DNA from: Metridium senile
Lineage: Eukaryota > Cnidaria > Anthozoa > Actiniaria > Metridiidae
Assembly (NCBI GenBank): GCA_949775045.1
Contig: OX459109.1
Location: forward strand, 14,207,632 to 14,271,631
DNA length: 64,000 bases
Direction: 5' to 3'
Shown: one piece after another, positions 63,640-64,000 of the stretch
Layout of the letters: each line of letters starts with the position of its first letter
Numbering within the stretch: the stretch's first letter is position 1
Program-made: the position numbers and the translations under genes
The notes under the pieces: model-generated
Database searches by the model: none
The model's input: the letters and a program-made list of their open reading frames with translations, nothing else
Told to the model about the DNA's origin: nothing

Positions 63640-64000
63640 ATTCATCTTAGTATAATCATCATCGATATCATCATCATCGTCGCCATCAGTGTTATTAGTA
63701 TAATCATCACATTATCATTAGTATAATCATCATCGATATAATCATCATCGATATAATCATCATCATCATCATTGTCGCATCATCAGTATTATCATCATCG
63801 ATATCATCATCATCACATCATTAGTATAATCATCATCGATATAATCATCATCGAAATAATCATCATCATCATTGTCGCATCATCAGTATTATCATCATCG
63901 ATGTCATCATCATCATTGTCGCATCATCAGTATTATCATCATCGATATCATCATCATCACATCATTAGTATAATCATCATCGATATAATCATCATCATCA
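63640..64000. repeat. ATCATCATCGATATA repeat array to the window edge
   Basis: TATAATCATCATCGATATAA and GTCGCATCATCAGTATTATC blocks repeat to the right end. It lies in convertase intron 10 and its length is unknown. Confidence 0.92.

Overview
The window is AT-rich nuclear DNA from an animal. It carries spliceosomal genes with GT-AG introns of about 50 bp to 2.7 kb, and it is densely seeded with short inverted-repeat elements, tRNA-derived SINEs and simple repeats. The gene set (MALT1-type paracaspase, furin-type convertase, UBA6, ALR, METTL18, IDH3A, NAT8-like) is metazoan. Several repeat families resemble, from memory, ones common in anthozoan cnidarians: the GGCCGGTTGTACGAA fold-backs, the GACCGCTTAATAGAGG unit and the GCTCGAAACGTCAG element. 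My best guess is therefore a cnidarian, probably an anthozoan. That placement is inference; the gene calls rest on exons read directly with matching splice phases.

Layout. 1-1743 (minus): 5' part of a death-domain plus Ig gene, a probable MALT1-like paralogue that runs off the left edge. 4439-14069 (plus): a complete MALT1-type paracaspase in 16 exons, with a tandemly duplicated 33-nt microexon. 15010-31059 (minus): a near-complete 35-exon UBA6. 31549-33127 (plus): GFER/ALR, divergent from UBA6. 33802-34677 (plus): single-exon METTL18. 35210-38964 (plus): an unrecognised four-exon gene joining six CxxC pairs to a Rossmann methyltransferase-like domain. 43353-44009 (minus): a NAT8/camello-like acetyltransferase. 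45697-52115 (plus): IDH3A in 12 exons. 56556-63560 (plus): the first ten exons of a furin/PCSK5-type convertase, which continues past the right edge.

The genes do not form one pathway. The left end may be an immune-signalling locus: two head-to-head MALT1-like genes with two kappaB-like motifs between them. UBA6 (E1 enzyme), ALR (mitochondrial disulfide relay), METTL18 (protein histidine methylation), IDH3A (TCA cycle) and the convertase (secretory pathway) are housekeeping neighbours. Accessory DNA is mostly non-autonomous elements. Two insertions can be read in detail: one with 99-bp identical inverted repeats and a 9-bp target duplication, and one whose empty site survives in a second copy of its host repeat.

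The observations I rate highest are the duplicated MALT1 microexon (same size and domain position as human alternative exon 7), the divergent MALT1-like paralogue, and the CxxC-methyltransferase fusion gene.
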